From JAVMKJ01 sp031732875 (GTDB lineage Bacteria; Pseudomonadota; Gammaproteobacteria; Competibacterales; Competibacteraceae): 44,874 bases of DNA. This document shows positions 7,484-16,770 of the stretch, in pieces. Positions within the stretch are counted from its first letter, which is position 1. The number at the start of each line of letters is the position of its first letter. The notes under the pieces are model-generated. The model was not told the DNA's origin, did not search any database, and saw nothing but the letters and a program-made list of their open reading frames with translations. The position numbers and the translations under genes were made by a program. The stretch spans positions 1 through 44,874 of the forward strand of contig JAVMKL010000033.1 of the NCBI GenBank assembly GCA_031732875.1. Reading direction: 5' to 3'.

Positions 7484-8995
7484 ATGAATGACTTTCCGCA
7501 ACGCCGTCCGTTCGTCACCGACCTCCTGGTTCTCGCCGCCGGAGCGCTCGTGCCACTGGCTTTCGCGCCGTTCGGCGTCTGGCCGCTGGCGATCCTGTCG
7601 CCGGCCATCTTGCTGTGGGGCTGGGATGGCGCCACGCCGCGCCGCGCCGCCGGGCGCGGCGGGCTGTTCGGACTGGGGATGTTCGGTTTCGGCATCTACT
7701 GGATTTACATCAGCCTGCACGATTACGGTAATGCCCCGGCGCCGTTCGCCGCGCTGGCCACCTTTGCCGTCGTGCTGCTGATGGCGTTGTACTCCACCGT
7801 CGCCGGCTGGTTCGTCACCCGCTGGGGACCGCCGTCCGGTCCGGTTCGCTGGCTGCTGGTCATCCCGGCGCTATGGACCCTGCTGGACTGGATCAGGAGC
7901 TGGCTGTTCACGGGATTTCCCTGGCTGGCGCTCGGCTATAGCCAGACCGATTCGCCGCTCGGCCAACTCGCGCCCTATATCGGCGTCTTCGGCATCGGCT
8001 GGGCGGTGTTGTTCGGCGCCGGCCTGCTCCGGACGCTGCTCGACAGGACCGGCTGGAGCGCGCGGCTGGGCTGGCTGGGACTATTGGCGGTCCTGTGGCT
8101 CGGCGCCTGGGGACTGGGGTGGATCGACTGGGTCGAACCAGCCGGACCGCCGCTGCGCGTCGCCATCGTCCAGGGCAATATCGCCCAGGATCAGAAGTGG
8201 CTGCCGAACGCGATCGATGAAACCCTGGAACGTTACGTCCAACTCAGCCTGCCCGAGCATGGTCGCACCGATGTCATCATCTGGCCGGAAACGGCGATTC
8301 CGGCGTTCTATGAGGACATGCGCCCGTTCGTAACCGCGCTGGGAGAGCGTGCCCGACAGGACAAGGTCGACTACATCACCGGTATCCCAACCGGGTCCTG
8401 GGAGACCCAGATCTTCCATAACAGCGTGGTCAGCGTCGGTCGCTCCCTCGGGTTCTATCACAAGCGTCGGCTGCTGGCGTTCGGCGAATATCTACCGCTG
8501 CGCTCGCTGTTCATGTTTTTCCGCGACTGGGTCACCATCCCGATGGCCGACTTCACGCCCGGCGACCGCGATCAGCCCCTGCTGCGCGCCGGGGGCCAGC
8601 CGGTCGGCGTTTCCATCTGTTTCGAAGCGGTATTCGGCGGCGAGATCCGGCTGGCGCTGCCCGAAGCGACCTGGCTGATCAACGTCAGCAACGACGCCTG
8701 GTTCAAGGACTCCACCGCCCCGCACCAGCACCTGCAGATCGCCAGGATGCGCGCCCTGGAAGTCGGCCGATACATGGCCCGCGCCACCAACACCGGCGTC
8801 TCGGCCATCATCGATGACCGTGGTCGCATCCTCGCCCGTGGCCCCCAGTTCCAGGAGAAGGTTATCCGCGGCCAGATACAGCCGCTGCGCGGGCTGACGC
8901 CCTACGCGCGGTTCGGGGATTTTCCGGTTCTGATTTTGATGGTACCGTTACTGGCATTCGGGTTGTTCCTCCCCAGGCGCGCCACCACCGCATGA
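7484..8995 (+). CDS. lnt: Apolipoprotein N-acyltransferase
   Basis: A 503-residue inner-membrane enzyme that transfers a third acyl chain from phospholipid to the N-terminal cysteine of lipoproteins. Hydrophobic segments fill residues 1-215 or so and a last one lies near the C-terminus. The nitrilase domain between them carries the triad Glu269 (in IIWPETAIP), Lys327 (in YHKRRLLAFGEYLP) and Cys379 (in GVSICFEAVFG). No clear ribosome-binding site is close to this ATG. It follows corC as in E. coli and overlaps the next gene, a lipoprotein, by four bases. Confidence 0.95.
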   Translation: MNDFPQRRPFVTDLLVLAAGALVPLAFAPFGVWPLAILSPAILLWGWDGATPRRAAGRGGLFGLGMFGFGIYWIYISLHDYGNAPAPFAALATFAVVLLMALYSTVAGWFVTRWGPPSGPVRWLLVIPALWTLLDWIRSWLFTGFPWLALGYSQTDSPLGQLAPYIGVFGIGWAVLFGAGLLRTLLDRTGWSARLGWLGLLAVLWLGAWGLGWIDWVEPAGPPLRVAIVQGNIAQDQKWLPNAIDETLERYVQLSLPEHGRTDVIIWPETAIPAFYEDMRPFVTALGERARQDKVDYITGIPTGSWETQIFHNSVVSVGRSLGFYHKRRLLAFGEYLPLRSLFMFFRDWVTIPMADFTPGDRDQPLLRAGGQPVGVSICFEAVFGGEIRLALPEATWLINVSNDAWFKDSTAPHQHLQIARMRALEVGRYMARATNTGVSAIIDDRGRILARGPQFQEKVIRGQIQPLRGLTPYARFGDFPVLILMVPLLAFGLFLPRRATTA

Positions 8996-9684
8996 CCGCG
9001 AACGACACGCATTCTCCGCCTTGCCGGAACGCCTGGCGCCATCCAGATACCGACCGGCGCAAGCTTCCGCATTCCTTCCGGCCCTCCCCCGGACGCCGGT
9101 CCGTCGGGCTCGCCTACGGCATGATGCTGTTGCTGGCCGCCTGCGCCACTGCCCCGCCGCGCAACGTCGACGACGCCTGCGCCATCTTCGCCGAATACGG
9201 CGACTGGTTCGCCGACGCCAAATCCGCCAGCCAGCGCTGGGGCGTGCCGCTGCCGGTGCTGCTGGCCATCATCCATCAGGAATCGGCCTTCCGGGCCGAC
9301 GCCCAGCCGCCGCGCACCTGGTATCTCGGCTTCATCCCCGGACCCCGCCCCTCCTCCGCCTACGGTTTCAGCCAGGCACTCGATGGCACTTGGGACCACT
9401 ATATCGCCGCAACCGGCAACCACGGCGCCGACCGCGACGAGTTCGACGACGCCGTGGATTTCATCGGTTGGTACGTCAACCAAACCGCGCGGCGCAACGG
9501 CATCGCCAAGAGCGACGCCTACAACCAGTATCTGGCCTACCACGAGGGTCAGGAGGGCTTCGCCAAGGGAACCTACCGGAAAAAACCATGGTTGCTGGAA
9601 CGGGCGAAACGCGTGCGCCAGCAGGCGGATCGCTATGGTGCGCAACTAGCCCGCTGCGAACCGCGGTTGCTTGCCAAGCAATAA
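8992..9684 (+). CDS. Lipoprotein lytic transglycosylase (SLT domain)
   Basis: A 230-residue protein predicted to cleave peptidoglycan glycan strands. The lipobox LLAAC lies at about residues 46-50, so the mature protein should be an outer- or inner-membrane lipoprotein. The SLT fold carries the catalytic Glu97 in IIHQESAF, then SSAYGFSQ and YLAYHEG. The start at 8992 overlaps the lnt stop (ATGA) but gives an unusually long 43-residue stretch before the hydrophobic core. A later start, possibly at a non-ATG codon, would make a more normal signal peptide. It resembles E. coli EmtA/YjbJ-type small transglycosylases only in general layout. Confidence 0.85.
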   Translation: MTANDTHSPPCRNAWRHPDTDRRKLPHSFRPSPGRRSVGLAYGMMLLLAACATAPPRNVDDACAIFAEYGDWFADAKSASQRWGVPLPVLLAIIHQESAFRADAQPPRTWYLGFIPGPRPSSAYGFSQALDGTWDHYIAATGNHGADRDEFDDAVDFIGWYVNQTARRNGIAKSDAYNQYLAYHEGQEGFAKGTYRKKPWLLERAKRVRQQADRYGAQLARCEPRLLAKQ

Positions 9685-9714
9685 AAAAACCGCCAGCAGA
9701 TCCGGCTGGCGGTC
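9683..9714 (-). terminator. Intrinsic terminator for the leftward zinc-ribbon gene
   Basis: On the minus strand, ACCGCCAGC pairs with GCTGGCGGT around a short loop and is followed by seven T (the A run 9683-9689 on the plus strand). The stem spans 9689-9713. It is well placed to end transcripts from 9854-10387 (minus). The rightward transglycosylase gene stops at 9684, so the same stem may also slow the convergent transcript. Confidence 0.75.
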
Positions 9715-9853
9715 AAGGTACAGGATATTGAGCTAAAACACGCTTCGCTGTAGTAACCAGCTCAAGCGCGCCTAAGGTAACGGCAATCCGCAACCGGGTA
9801 AATCGGGAGGGTTGACAAATCAATCATGGTTTATACTTATCATTTGATTTCCG

Positions 9854-10387
9854 TTACGATTCTCCGGCGACGCGCAGAAAAACCGTCCCCCCGCAGGCCA
9901 GGCAGGGCTGGATGGCGGCGGGCGCGTGGAATACTACCTGCTCGCCGCATTCCTCGCATTGCAGGGTACCCGGTCCGGTAATCTCGCCGCCGCGATACCG
10001 TTCCACATCCGCCCCGGTCGGCGGCGCTTCGAAGGCCAGCAGATCCAACCGCGACCGATCGACGCCCCGCTGGAAAAAATCCAACAACCGGTCCTCGAGC
10101 AGTTCCAGGTCGAACTGCAACCAGGCCCGCAGATCGTGGCCGGTGGTGGTCAGGTACTGGCCGGCGTCCTCCAGATCGCGCTTCAGATACCCGCCGATCA
10201 GCCGGGCTTCCTCGCGGGTCAATTCGCCCAACTCCACCGCTTTTTCCGCCGCGTGTTCGATGCTGGCGCTCAGTTGTGGAAACGCGGCTTTCTCGGCCTG
10301 TTCCAGCTCTTCCAGACGGATTTTCACCCTTTCCATCATCCGCCGGTAAGCCCGAATGAGTTTGGTGTTGCCGGATGCATCAGTCAT
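9854..10387 (-). CDS. Zinc-ribbon protein of the YbeL/DUF1451 family
   Basis: A 177-residue cytoplasmic protein of unknown function. The first 120 or so residues are charged and helical, with several predicted amphipathic helices. The C-terminus is a zinc ribbon with CEEC and CLAC knuckles and a GTG/GGT turn. The ATG at 10387 was preferred over an upstream one because GGGAGGGAGAG lies just before it. E. coli YbeL shares this layout. Convergent with the transglycosylase gene, divergent from the phosphatidyltransferase gene. Confidence 0.8.
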   Translation of the reverse strand: MTDASGNTKLIRAYRRMMERVKIRLEELEQAEKAAFPQLSASIEHAAEKAVELGELTREEARLIGGYLKRDLEDAGQYLTTTGHDLRAWLQFDLELLEDRLLDFFQRGVDRSRLDLLAFEAPPTGADVERYRGGEITGPGTLQCEECGEQVVFHAPAAIQPCLACGGTVFLRVAGES

Positions 10388-10532
10388 CTGTGTTCTCTCC
10401 CTCCCGTCAACCATCCGCGGCGGTGCCGCCATCATTGCTTCGGCCATCCCAATCAAGCAAGTCTAGCCGCAAATTCCCGCTGTTGTTTGGCCCGAACACG
10501 CTAGGTTATGCTTGGAGTCATGTCTAAAAACC

Positions 10533-11192
10533 ATGCTCGAACTTCGCCGGGATCCTCGAACTCCACCACAACCGAACGAGAACGGCGCTGAAACCGTGGC
10601 ACCGTTCCCCTTGAAAGCCCGAGACATCCCCAATCTCATCACCGGCTTGCGGATTCTGCTCGTGGCGCCCTTCCTCTGGCTGCTGCTGGAAGAGCGTTAT
10701 GGAGCGGCCCTGGCGCTGTTCGTGATCGCTGGCATTTCCGATGCGCTGGACGGTTTCCTGGCCAAATACTTCGGCTGGACCAGCGAACTGGGCGGCCTGC
10801 TCGATCCGATCGCCGACAAACTGCTGCTGATGGGAGCGATCCTGGTGTTGGGCTGGTTAAACGAACTCCCGGGCTGGCTGGTGGTGTTGGTGATCCTGCG
10901 GGATCTGGCGATCATCAGCGGCGCGATCGGCTATCACCTTCTGGTCGAACGTTTCCAGGCCGCCCCCCTGATGATCAGCAAACTGAATACTCTCATGCAA
11001 CTGGTGCTGGTTTGCGCGGTGATCGTCAATTACGGCATGGCACGGCTACCCGAGCGACTGCTGGATATCCTGATCCAGGTGACCGCCCTGACCACCTTCT
11101 GGAGCGGCGCTGCCTATATTTGGCGGTGGGGACGGCTGACCTGGCACAAAAACCGGCGCCGGACCGGTCCCCCGCCTCGCTCGGACCATTGA
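10533..11192 (+). CDS. CDP-alcohol phosphatidyltransferase (PgsA-like)
   Basis: A membrane protein of about 219 residues with at least four hydrophobic segments. The family motif DGxxA-x9-G-x3-D-x3-D is visible as SDALDGFLAK followed by GGLLDPIADK. It should transfer a phosphatidyl group from CDP-diacylglycerol to a small alcohol; glycerol-3-phosphate is the likeliest acceptor. Because divergent paralogues exist, no symbol is assigned. The start is uncertain: TTG at 10512, ATG at 10533 and GTG at 10596 are all in frame. The AI-2E-type transporter gene follows closely, so the two are probably co-transcribed. Confidence 0.8.
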   Translation: MLELRRDPRTPPQPNENGAETVAPFPLKARDIPNLITGLRILLVAPFLWLLLEERYGAALALFVIAGISDALDGFLAKYFGWTSELGGLLDPIADKLLLMGAILVLGWLNELPGWLVVLVILRDLAIISGAIGYHLLVERFQAAPLMISKLNTLMQLVLVCAVIVNYGMARLPERLLDILIQVTALTTFWSGAAYIWRWGRLTWHKNRRRTGPPPRSDH

Positions 11193-11239
11193 ATGGTTCC
11201 CACCAATCCCCAGAAGAACTCCAGAGGAAACTTTCAGAG

Positions 11240-12304
11240 ATGCAACAAACGCAACGCCAGTCGCAGGCGCGCTTCTGGCTGATTTTCGGGGCGGTATCCA
11301 TCGGTTTGCTTTACCTGCTGGCGCCGGTGCTGACGCCCTTCCTGGTCGCCGCCTTGCTGGCCTATCTGGGCGATCCATTGATCGACCGACTGGAAGCGCG
11401 CAGGATTTCACGGTCCTGGGCGGTGACGCTGGTGTTCGGCGCGCTCATCCTGGGACTCATGCTGCTGCTGTTGCTGCTGATCCCCCTGTCGGCGCATCAG
11501 TTCAGGGGATTGATGCAGCGCCTGCCCGCTTACATCGACTGGTTTCAAACCAGCATTCTACCTTGGCTACGGGATACTCTGGGCATCAACCCGGAAATGT
11601 TCAACCTGAGTCACCTGCGAACTCAGCTGTTATCGTACAGCCAGGAGATCGGCGATCTGGCCGGGGGCTTGCTGGAATCGTTCCGGGCGTCATCCACCGC
11701 GATCTTCGTCTGGCTCGCCAATCTGGTACTGATCCCGGTGGTGACCTTCTATCTGCTGCGCGACTGGGATCTGCTGGTCGCCAGGGTCCGCGACCTGCTG
11801 CCGCGGCGCATCGAACCGACCGCAAGCAAGCTGGCCCGGGAATCGGACGAGGTGATCGGCGCCTTTCTGCGCGGTCAGTTCATCGTGATGGGGGCGTTGG
11901 GAGTTATTTATTCGGTGGGACTGGCCATCATCGGTCTGGATTCCTCGCTGTTGATCGGCCTGCTGGCCGGCTTGGTCAGTTTCGTGCCCTATCTGGGTTT
12001 GATCACCGGCATCCTCGTCGCCAGCATCGCCGCGCTGCTCCAGTTTCACAGCTTCCTGAGCATCATCCCGGTACTGATCGTATTCGGGGCCGGCCAGATG
12101 ATCAGCGACTTCCTGCTGACGCCGGCGCTGGTCGGCGACCGCATCGGCCTGCATCCGGTCGCGGTCCTATTCGCGGTACTGGCCGGCGGCCACCTGTTCG
12201 GCTTCTTCGGTATCCTGCTGGCTCTGCCGGTCGCGGCGGTCATCGTGGTATTGCTGCGCCACGCCCGGGATCGGTATCTCAAGAGCGGGTTCTACAGCGA
12301 GTGA
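11240..12304 (+). CDS. AI-2E family transporter / PerM-like permease
   Basis: A 354-residue polytopic membrane protein with about seven or eight hydrophobic segments in the PerM/TqsA pattern: two N-terminal helices, a soluble stretch (about 70-140), then a dense C-terminal membrane block with VSFVPYLG and a late DFLLTPALVG motif. Members export small signals or ions; in Halobacillus one acts as a sodium/proton antiporter. The substrate here is unknown. ATG 11240 has GAGGAAA nine bases upstream. Confidence 0.85.
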   Translation: MQQTQRQSQARFWLIFGAVSIGLLYLLAPVLTPFLVAALLAYLGDPLIDRLEARRISRSWAVTLVFGALILGLMLLLLLLIPLSAHQFRGLMQRLPAYIDWFQTSILPWLRDTLGINPEMFNLSHLRTQLLSYSQEIGDLAGGLLESFRASSTAIFVWLANLVLIPVVTFYLLRDWDLLVARVRDLLPRRIEPTASKLARESDEVIGAFLRGQFIVMGALGVIYSVGLAIIGLDSSLLIGLLAGLVSFVPYLGLITGILVASIAALLQFHSFLSIIPVLIVFGAGQMISDFLLTPALVGDRIGLHPVAVLFAVLAGGHLFGFFGILLALPVAAVIVVLLRHARDRYLKSGFYSE

Positions 12305-12307
12305 GCG

Positions 12308-12329
12308 CGCCCGGCGGCGCCGGCGGGCG
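12308..12329. terminator. GC-rich hairpin between convergent genes
   Basis: CGCCCG (12308-12313) and CGGGCG (12324-12329) pair, with an internal alternative stem CCGGC/GCCGG (12311-12323). It fills the 27-base gap between the convergent permease and ACT-domain genes. There is no T run on either strand, so a terminator role is only suggested by position. Confidence 0.35.
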
Positions 12330-12331
12330 GC

Positions 12332-12760
12332 TCACAACCGGTAGAACTCGCGGTCGTCCAGCACCCGCAGGCCGGCCGCGCCAACCAGACGCGCCGCTTC
12401 CGCCGGATCGGCGACCTCCGTGCACCAGATCGCCCGCTGTCCCGGCACGACCACGAAACCGTAGGCATCCAGCACGTTGATCTGGTGCCGGGCCAGGATT
12501 TCCAGCAACTCGTGCAGACCACCCGGCCGGTCCTCGATGGCGACCGCCAGAACCGGCTTGAGCGCGGCGGCGAAACCCTGCTCGACCAGCACCCGATGCG
12601 CCGCGCGCGGGTCGCTCACCAGCAGTTTCGCCACCCCGTAATCCCGGTGGTCGGCGATGGTCATCGCCCGGATGTCGATTCGGTGATCGCGCAGAACTTC
12701 GGTGATGGCGTTCAGTCGCCCCGGTTTGTTGTCGATGAAGACGCTGACCTGTTCCGCCAT
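12332..12760 (-). CDS. ACT-domain protein linked to phenylacetate-CoA ligase
   Basis: A 142-residue cytoplasmic protein with two ACT-like repeats (about 5-70 and 73-140). Each begins with a PGRL or PGGL turn (NKPGRLNAI, DRPGGLHEL), the usual amino-acid-binding signature. ATG 12760 is preceded by GAGGAAT. It is transcribed after paaK with a 22-base gap. ACT proteins beside phenylacetate-CoA ligase genes are common and are thought to sense an aromatic or amino-acid effector. The ligand is not known. Confidence 0.85.
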   Translation of the reverse strand: MAEQVSVFIDNKPGRLNAITEVLRDHRIDIRAMTIADHRDYGVAKLLVSDPRAAHRVLVEQGFAAALKPVLAVAIEDRPGGLHELLEILARHQINVLDAYGFVVVPGQRAIWCTEVADPAEAARLVGAAGLRVLDDREFYRL

Positions 12761-12782
12761 GGCGGATTCCTCGCTCCTGTTT

Positions 12783-14093
12783 TCAGAACGCGGGCCGCAA
12801 ATCCGCGACCCGTTTGGCCTTGCCCTCGGACACCGGCAGGCTCCCCGGCTCGTGCAGTTCGACCGCCGGCTTGACCAGAATGACCGAACGCAACAGCTCG
12901 CCGATGCGCTCGCGCAGATCGTCCAGCGTCCGCGGATCGCCGGTGAACAGCTTGGCGTAAATCTCGGTCTTGACCACCAGCCGGTCCAAGGATCCTCTCT
13001 TTTCAACCTGAATGAGATAATTGGTGCCCACTTCCGGCACCTTCATCAACACGTCCTCGATCTGGGATGGAAAAACGTTGACGCCGTTGATGATCAGCAT
13101 GTCGTCGCTGCGACCCTTGATCCGGGCCAGTCGGCGATGCCCGCGCCCGCAGGGACAACTGCCGCCCACGAGGTGGGACAGGTCGCGGGTGCGGTAGCGC
13201 AACAGCGGCGTGGCCCGCCGCCGCAAAGTGGTCAACACGATTTCTCCGTCTTCCTCCTCGGCGCGGGGCTGGAGAGTCTGGGGATCGATCACCTCGAGGA
13301 TGTAGGCGTCCTCCCAAAGATGCAGGCCGGTCTTGTAAACGCACTCGAAAGCGACGCCGGGACCGTTCATCTCGCTCAGGCCATAGGAGTTATAAGCCTC
13401 GATCCCGAACAGATCCTCGATCTTGCGACGGGTCTGTTCGGAGTGCGGTTCGGCGCCGATGAAGGCCTTTCGCAGGCAAAGCTGGTTCGAGGACACGCCC
13501 TCCTCCATCAGGGATGCGTGCAGGTGCAGGAGATAGCTGGGGGTGGCGTGGACCACGCTGGTCCGGAAATTTCTCATCAATTGAATCTGACGGCTGGTAT
13601 TGCCGGAACTGGCCGGGATTACCAGCATTCCTACCCGCTCCGCGCCGTAATGCAAACCCAATCCGCCAGTGAACAGCCCGTAGCTGGTCATGTTCTGGAA
13701 CACGTCGCGGGCGGTGGCGCCGGTGGCGGCGATGCAGCGGGCGACCAGTTCGGTCCAGCCGTCGAGATCCCGTTGGGTGTGATAGATCACGGTCGGCATG
13801 CCGGTGGTGCCGCTGGAGGTGTGCAAGCGCACCACCTGCTCCAGATCGACCGCCAGCAAGCCATTGGGATAAGCTTCGCGCAGGTCGTCCTTGGTGGTAA
13901 AGGGGAGATTCCGCAAATCCCGCAGGCCGACGATGTCCTCCGGGTGGGTCAACCCGGCCTCGGCCAGCCGGCGCCGATAAAACGGCGTCTTCAACGCCCA
14001 TTCGACCGTCTTGCGCAGATTGGCGAGTTGCAACCGTTCCAACGCATCTCGATCCATGAATTCAATCGCCGGGTTCCAGACCGGTACGTTCAT
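12783..14093 (-). CDS. paaK: Phenylacetate-CoA ligase (AMP-forming)
   Basis: A 436-residue adenylate-forming enzyme that activates phenylacetate, or a related aryl acid, to its CoA thioester. The P-loop-like motif SSGTTG lies at residues 93-98. YGLSEMNGPG is the central adenylation motif and the C-terminal domain begins near GRSDDMLIINGVNVFP. The length is normal for PaaK. The ATG at 14093 was chosen from homologous N-termini (MDRDALERLQ) and a purine-rich GAGAAGG upstream. No paaABCDE ring-oxidation genes are in view, so the ligase may serve an indole-acetate or storage-related side route. Confidence 0.92.
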   Translation of the reverse strand: MNVPVWNPAIEFMDRDALERLQLANLRKTVEWALKTPFYRRRLAEAGLTHPEDIVGLRDLRNLPFTTKDDLREAYPNGLLAVDLEQVVRLHTSSGTTGMPTVIYHTQRDLDGWTELVARCIAATGATARDVFQNMTSYGLFTGGLGLHYGAERVGMLVIPASSGNTSRQIQLMRNFRTSVVHATPSYLLHLHASLMEEGVSSNQLCLRKAFIGAEPHSEQTRRKIEDLFGIEAYNSYGLSEMNGPGVAFECVYKTGLHLWEDAYILEVIDPQTLQPRAEEEDGEIVLTTLRRRATPLLRYRTRDLSHLVGGSCPCGRGHRRLARIKGRSDDMLIINGVNVFPSQIEDVLMKVPEVGTNYLIQVEKRGSLDRLVVKTEIYAKLFTGDPRTLDDLRERIGELLRSVILVKPAVELHEPGSLPVSEGKAKRVADLRPAF

Positions 14094-14244
14094 GTCTCTG
14101 CCTTCTCGTTCGGACGCGGATTCTCGCGAGGGGGGAAGGGTTGAGGTTGGCGAGCGCCCGCGCAACCGGAAGCCGCGAACGCATTTTGAGATGGTAACAT
14201 GGTCGGCCTTGTCATCGTCGCCATCGTTGCTGGTCGGAGCGCTC

Positions 14245-15258
14245 ATGTCCCGCTTCATCACCGTCCTTGCGATAGTGCTCGGACTGCATGGCTGTGCGTG
14301 TGCCACCACCGAGTTCCGTGCGGAATCCATTTCGCTGGCCGATCAGGTTGGCCCCGGAGACAGCTACGCCGGCATTCGGCTACTTGGCGCTCTGCGGCTG
14401 AACAACGCCCGGATCGATGGCCTACGGCTGTGCGGTCTGTCGGGACTGGCCTGGGACGAGGACGCCGGTCTGTTGTATGCCATTTCCGACTCCGGCGGGC
14501 TGTTTCATCTTCGACCGGCGTTCGACGAGCGGGGCTATCTGAGCGGAATACGCCCGGCCGCCGCCTACCCGTTGCAGGATGAAGCCGGCCAGCCGGTGCG
14601 GGCACCTTTCGACGATTCCGAGGGCTTGGCCATCCGCAACGGCGATAACGGAATACCGGGCGATACGGAACTGCTGGTCTCGTTCGAGGTAAAGCCGCGC
14701 GTGGCGCGCTACAGCCCCGCCGGCCTGTGGCGGGGCGAGGAACCGCTACCCGCCCTGTTGCGCGACATCCGCAGCTATCGCGATTCCAACCAGGCGCTCG
14801 AATCGATCACCACCGATCCGCGCCGGGGCGTGCTGGTCGGAACCGAAACGCCGCTGCGCGGCGACCCGGCCGGCTGGGTGCGCATCTTCGCCCTCGACGG
14901 TCGTTTCTGGAGTTATCCGCTCGGCAGCGCTCCCGGCAGCGCCCTGGTGGCCATGGAATCGCTTCCGGATGGCAGCCTGCTCGCGCTGGAGCGCGCGTTT
15001 GTCGCCCCCCTGCGCCCCCTCGTTATCAGCCTGCGTCGGACCGAACTGCCGGCAACGCAGACGACGGTGCCACTGTCGGTCGCCGACGTGGCGGTTCTCG
15101 ACAGCGGTCAGGGCTGGTTGCTGGACAACTTCGAAGGACTGACCCGCTTCCGGGATCGGCGGTTTTTCATGGTCAGCGACGACAACTGCAATTCCTGGCA
15201 GTCGACCCTGCTGGTGCAGTTCGAGTTGCTACCGGTTCCGAAAATCGCCCCCCATTGA
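14245..15258 (+). CDS. Esterase-like phytase-domain lipoprotein
   Basis: A 337-residue exported protein whose body matches the esterase-like-activity-of-phytase domain: a beta-propeller-like fold with motifs GLSGLAWDED, DDSEGLAI and ESITTDPRRG. The N-terminus is a short signal peptide ending in LHGC, an acceptable but not ideal lipobox. The ATG at 14245 has GGAG seven bases upstream. Divergent from paaK across about 150 bases. The substrate is unknown; many family members have no demonstrated phytase activity. Confidence 0.75.
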   Translation: MSRFITVLAIVLGLHGCACATTEFRAESISLADQVGPGDSYAGIRLLGALRLNNARIDGLRLCGLSGLAWDEDAGLLYAISDSGGLFHLRPAFDERGYLSGIRPAAAYPLQDEAGQPVRAPFDDSEGLAIRNGDNGIPGDTELLVSFEVKPRVARYSPAGLWRGEEPLPALLRDIRSYRDSNQALESITTDPRRGVLVGTETPLRGDPAGWVRIFALDGRFWSYPLGSAPGSALVAMESLPDGSLLALERAFVAPLRPLVISLRRTELPATQTTVPLSVADVAVLDSGQGWLLDNFEGLTRFRDRRFFMVSDDNCNSWQSTLLVQFELLPVPKIAPH

Positions 15259-15557
15259 AAGGTCGATGCCTGGCGCGGCATCCCACAGCCGGAAATCGAC
15301 GACGCGTCGCGTCGCGGGGTTATGCTGCAATGCAGAAAGTTGACAAGAATTATGGCAGGCTTCAATATGCTGCGCTTAAATTACTGGGAACTCTTTTTAG
15401 CGGCTTCCACGGAAGCAACCGTCGTAACGGCATGGTGCCCGGGTGTTCGTCTCTTCATCCTCGCCGCCCATGCGCCGTCTTTCACGATACAAGGCGCCTT
15501 TTCCAAGCAATAATTACATTTTTCGTATCCTTATAAAGGCTATCGGAGGTTAGTTTG
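15259..15557. other. PHA-locus upstream region
   Basis: About 300 bases without a convincing gene. It is distinctly AT-richer than its surroundings, especially 15340-15400 and 15500-15545. A TTGACA at 15340-15345 has only weak -10 candidates (for example CAATAT 17 bases on). GGAGG (15545-15549) is the ribosome-binding site of phaA. Short frames here overlap each other in different phases and have no recognisable domains. Confidence 0.5.
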
Positions 15558-16739
15558 ATGGAAGACGTGGTCATCGTCGCCGCCGCCAGAACCGCAATCG
15601 GCAACTTCATGGGTTCGCTGTCGGCGATTCCGGCGAACGTCCTGGGCGCCAAGATCATCCAGGATCTACTGCGGAGAACGGGAGTCAAGCCAGAGCAGAT
15701 CGACGAGGTCATCCTGGGTCAGGTCCTAACCGCCGGTACCGGTCAGAATCCCGCCCGCACCGCGTCGCTGAACGCCGGCCTCCCCATCGAAGTACCCTGC
15801 CTGAGCATCAACAAGGTCTGCGGCAGTGGCCTCAAGGCGGTTCATCTGGCCTATCAATCCATCCGGGACGGCGACAACCAAATCGTAGTCGCCGGAGGAC
15901 AGGAGAGCATGAGCCTGTCGCCCCACCTGCTGCTTGGATCGCGGCGCGGCACCACCATGGGCGACGCCAAGCTGGTCGATTCGATGCTGAGCGAAGGCTT
16001 GCTGTGCGCCATCAATCATTACCACATGGGCATCACCACCGAGAACATCGCCGCCCGGTGGGGCATCTCCCGCGAAGATCAGGACGCCTTCGCCGCCGCC
16101 TCCCAAGCCAAGGCCGTCGCCGCCATCCGCGACGGCCGGTTCAAGGATGAAATCGTCCCGATCCAGATTCCGCAGCGCAAGGGCGATCCGGTCGAGTTCG
16201 ACACCGACGAATTCCCTCGCGCGAACACCACCGTCGAAGCGCTGGCCAAGTTACGGCCCGCGTTCAAGCAGGACGGCAGCGTGACGGCCGGCAACGCCTC
16301 CGGCATCAACGACGGCGCCGCCGCCGTGCTGGTCATGACCGCCAGCGCCGCCCGCGACCTCGGCCTCCGGCCGCTGGTCCGCATCGCTGCCTACGCCAAG
16401 GCCGGCGTCGATCCGAAGATCATGGGCACCGGCCCGATTCCGGCCTCCCGCGCCTGCCTGAAGAAAGCCGGCTGGACTGTGGATCAGCTCGATCTGATCG
16501 AATCCAACGAGGCGTTCGCCGCGCAGGCGATTTCCGTCGACCGGGAAATGGGCTGGGATACCAGCAAAGTGAATGTCAACGGCGGCGCCATCGCGCTGGG
16601 CCATCCGATCGGCGCCTCCGGCTGCCGCATTCTGGTGACTCTGCTCCACGAAATGGTCCGCCGTGACGCCAGGAAGGGTCTCGCGACCCTGTGCATCGGT
16701 GGCGGCCAAGGGGTCGCCTTGGCCGTCGAACGCGCTTGA
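15558..16739 (+). CDS. phaA: Acetyl-CoA acetyltransferase (beta-ketothiolase) for PHA synthesis
   Basis: A 393-residue biosynthetic thiolase that condenses two acetyl-CoA to acetoacetyl-CoA, the first step to polyhydroxybutyrate. The nucleophile is Cys88 in NKVCGSGLK. His349 lies in GHPIGASG and the second cysteine, Cys379, in CIGGGQG. ATG 15558 was chosen over the preceding TTG because GGAGG lies eight bases before it. PhaB follows after 31 bases with its own strong ribosome-binding site, so the two are likely one transcript. The context makes a fatty-acid-degradation role unlikely. Confidence 0.95.
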   Translation: MEDVVIVAAARTAIGNFMGSLSAIPANVLGAKIIQDLLRRTGVKPEQIDEVILGQVLTAGTGQNPARTASLNAGLPIEVPCLSINKVCGSGLKAVHLAYQSIRDGDNQIVVAGGQESMSLSPHLLLGSRRGTTMGDAKLVDSMLSEGLLCAINHYHMGITTENIAARWGISREDQDAFAAASQAKAVAAIRDGRFKDEIVPIQIPQRKGDPVEFDTDEFPRANTTVEALAKLRPAFKQDGSVTAGNASGINDGAAAVLVMTASAARDLGLRPLVRIAAYAKAGVDPKIMGTGPIPASRACLKKAGWTVDQLDLIESNEAFAAQAISVDREMGWDTSKVNVNGGAIALGHPIGASGCRILVTLLHEMVRRDARKGLATLCIGGGQGVALAVERA

Positions 16740-16770
16740 TTCATAACCACAAACCCGAGGAGGGAGTTTC

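Noticed and set aside
9926..10504. 192-codon rightward frame opposite the YbeL-like gene
   Set aside because: The minus-strand frame has a zinc ribbon, a good ribosome-binding site and a terminator; the plus-strand frame has none.
12702..14144. 480-codon rightward frame opposite paaK
   Set aside because: Antisense shadow; paaK motifs are clear on the minus strand.
15322..15513. 63-codon frame upstream of phaA
   Set aside because: It competes with another frame over the same bases, shows no domain, and lies in the AT-rich promoter region.
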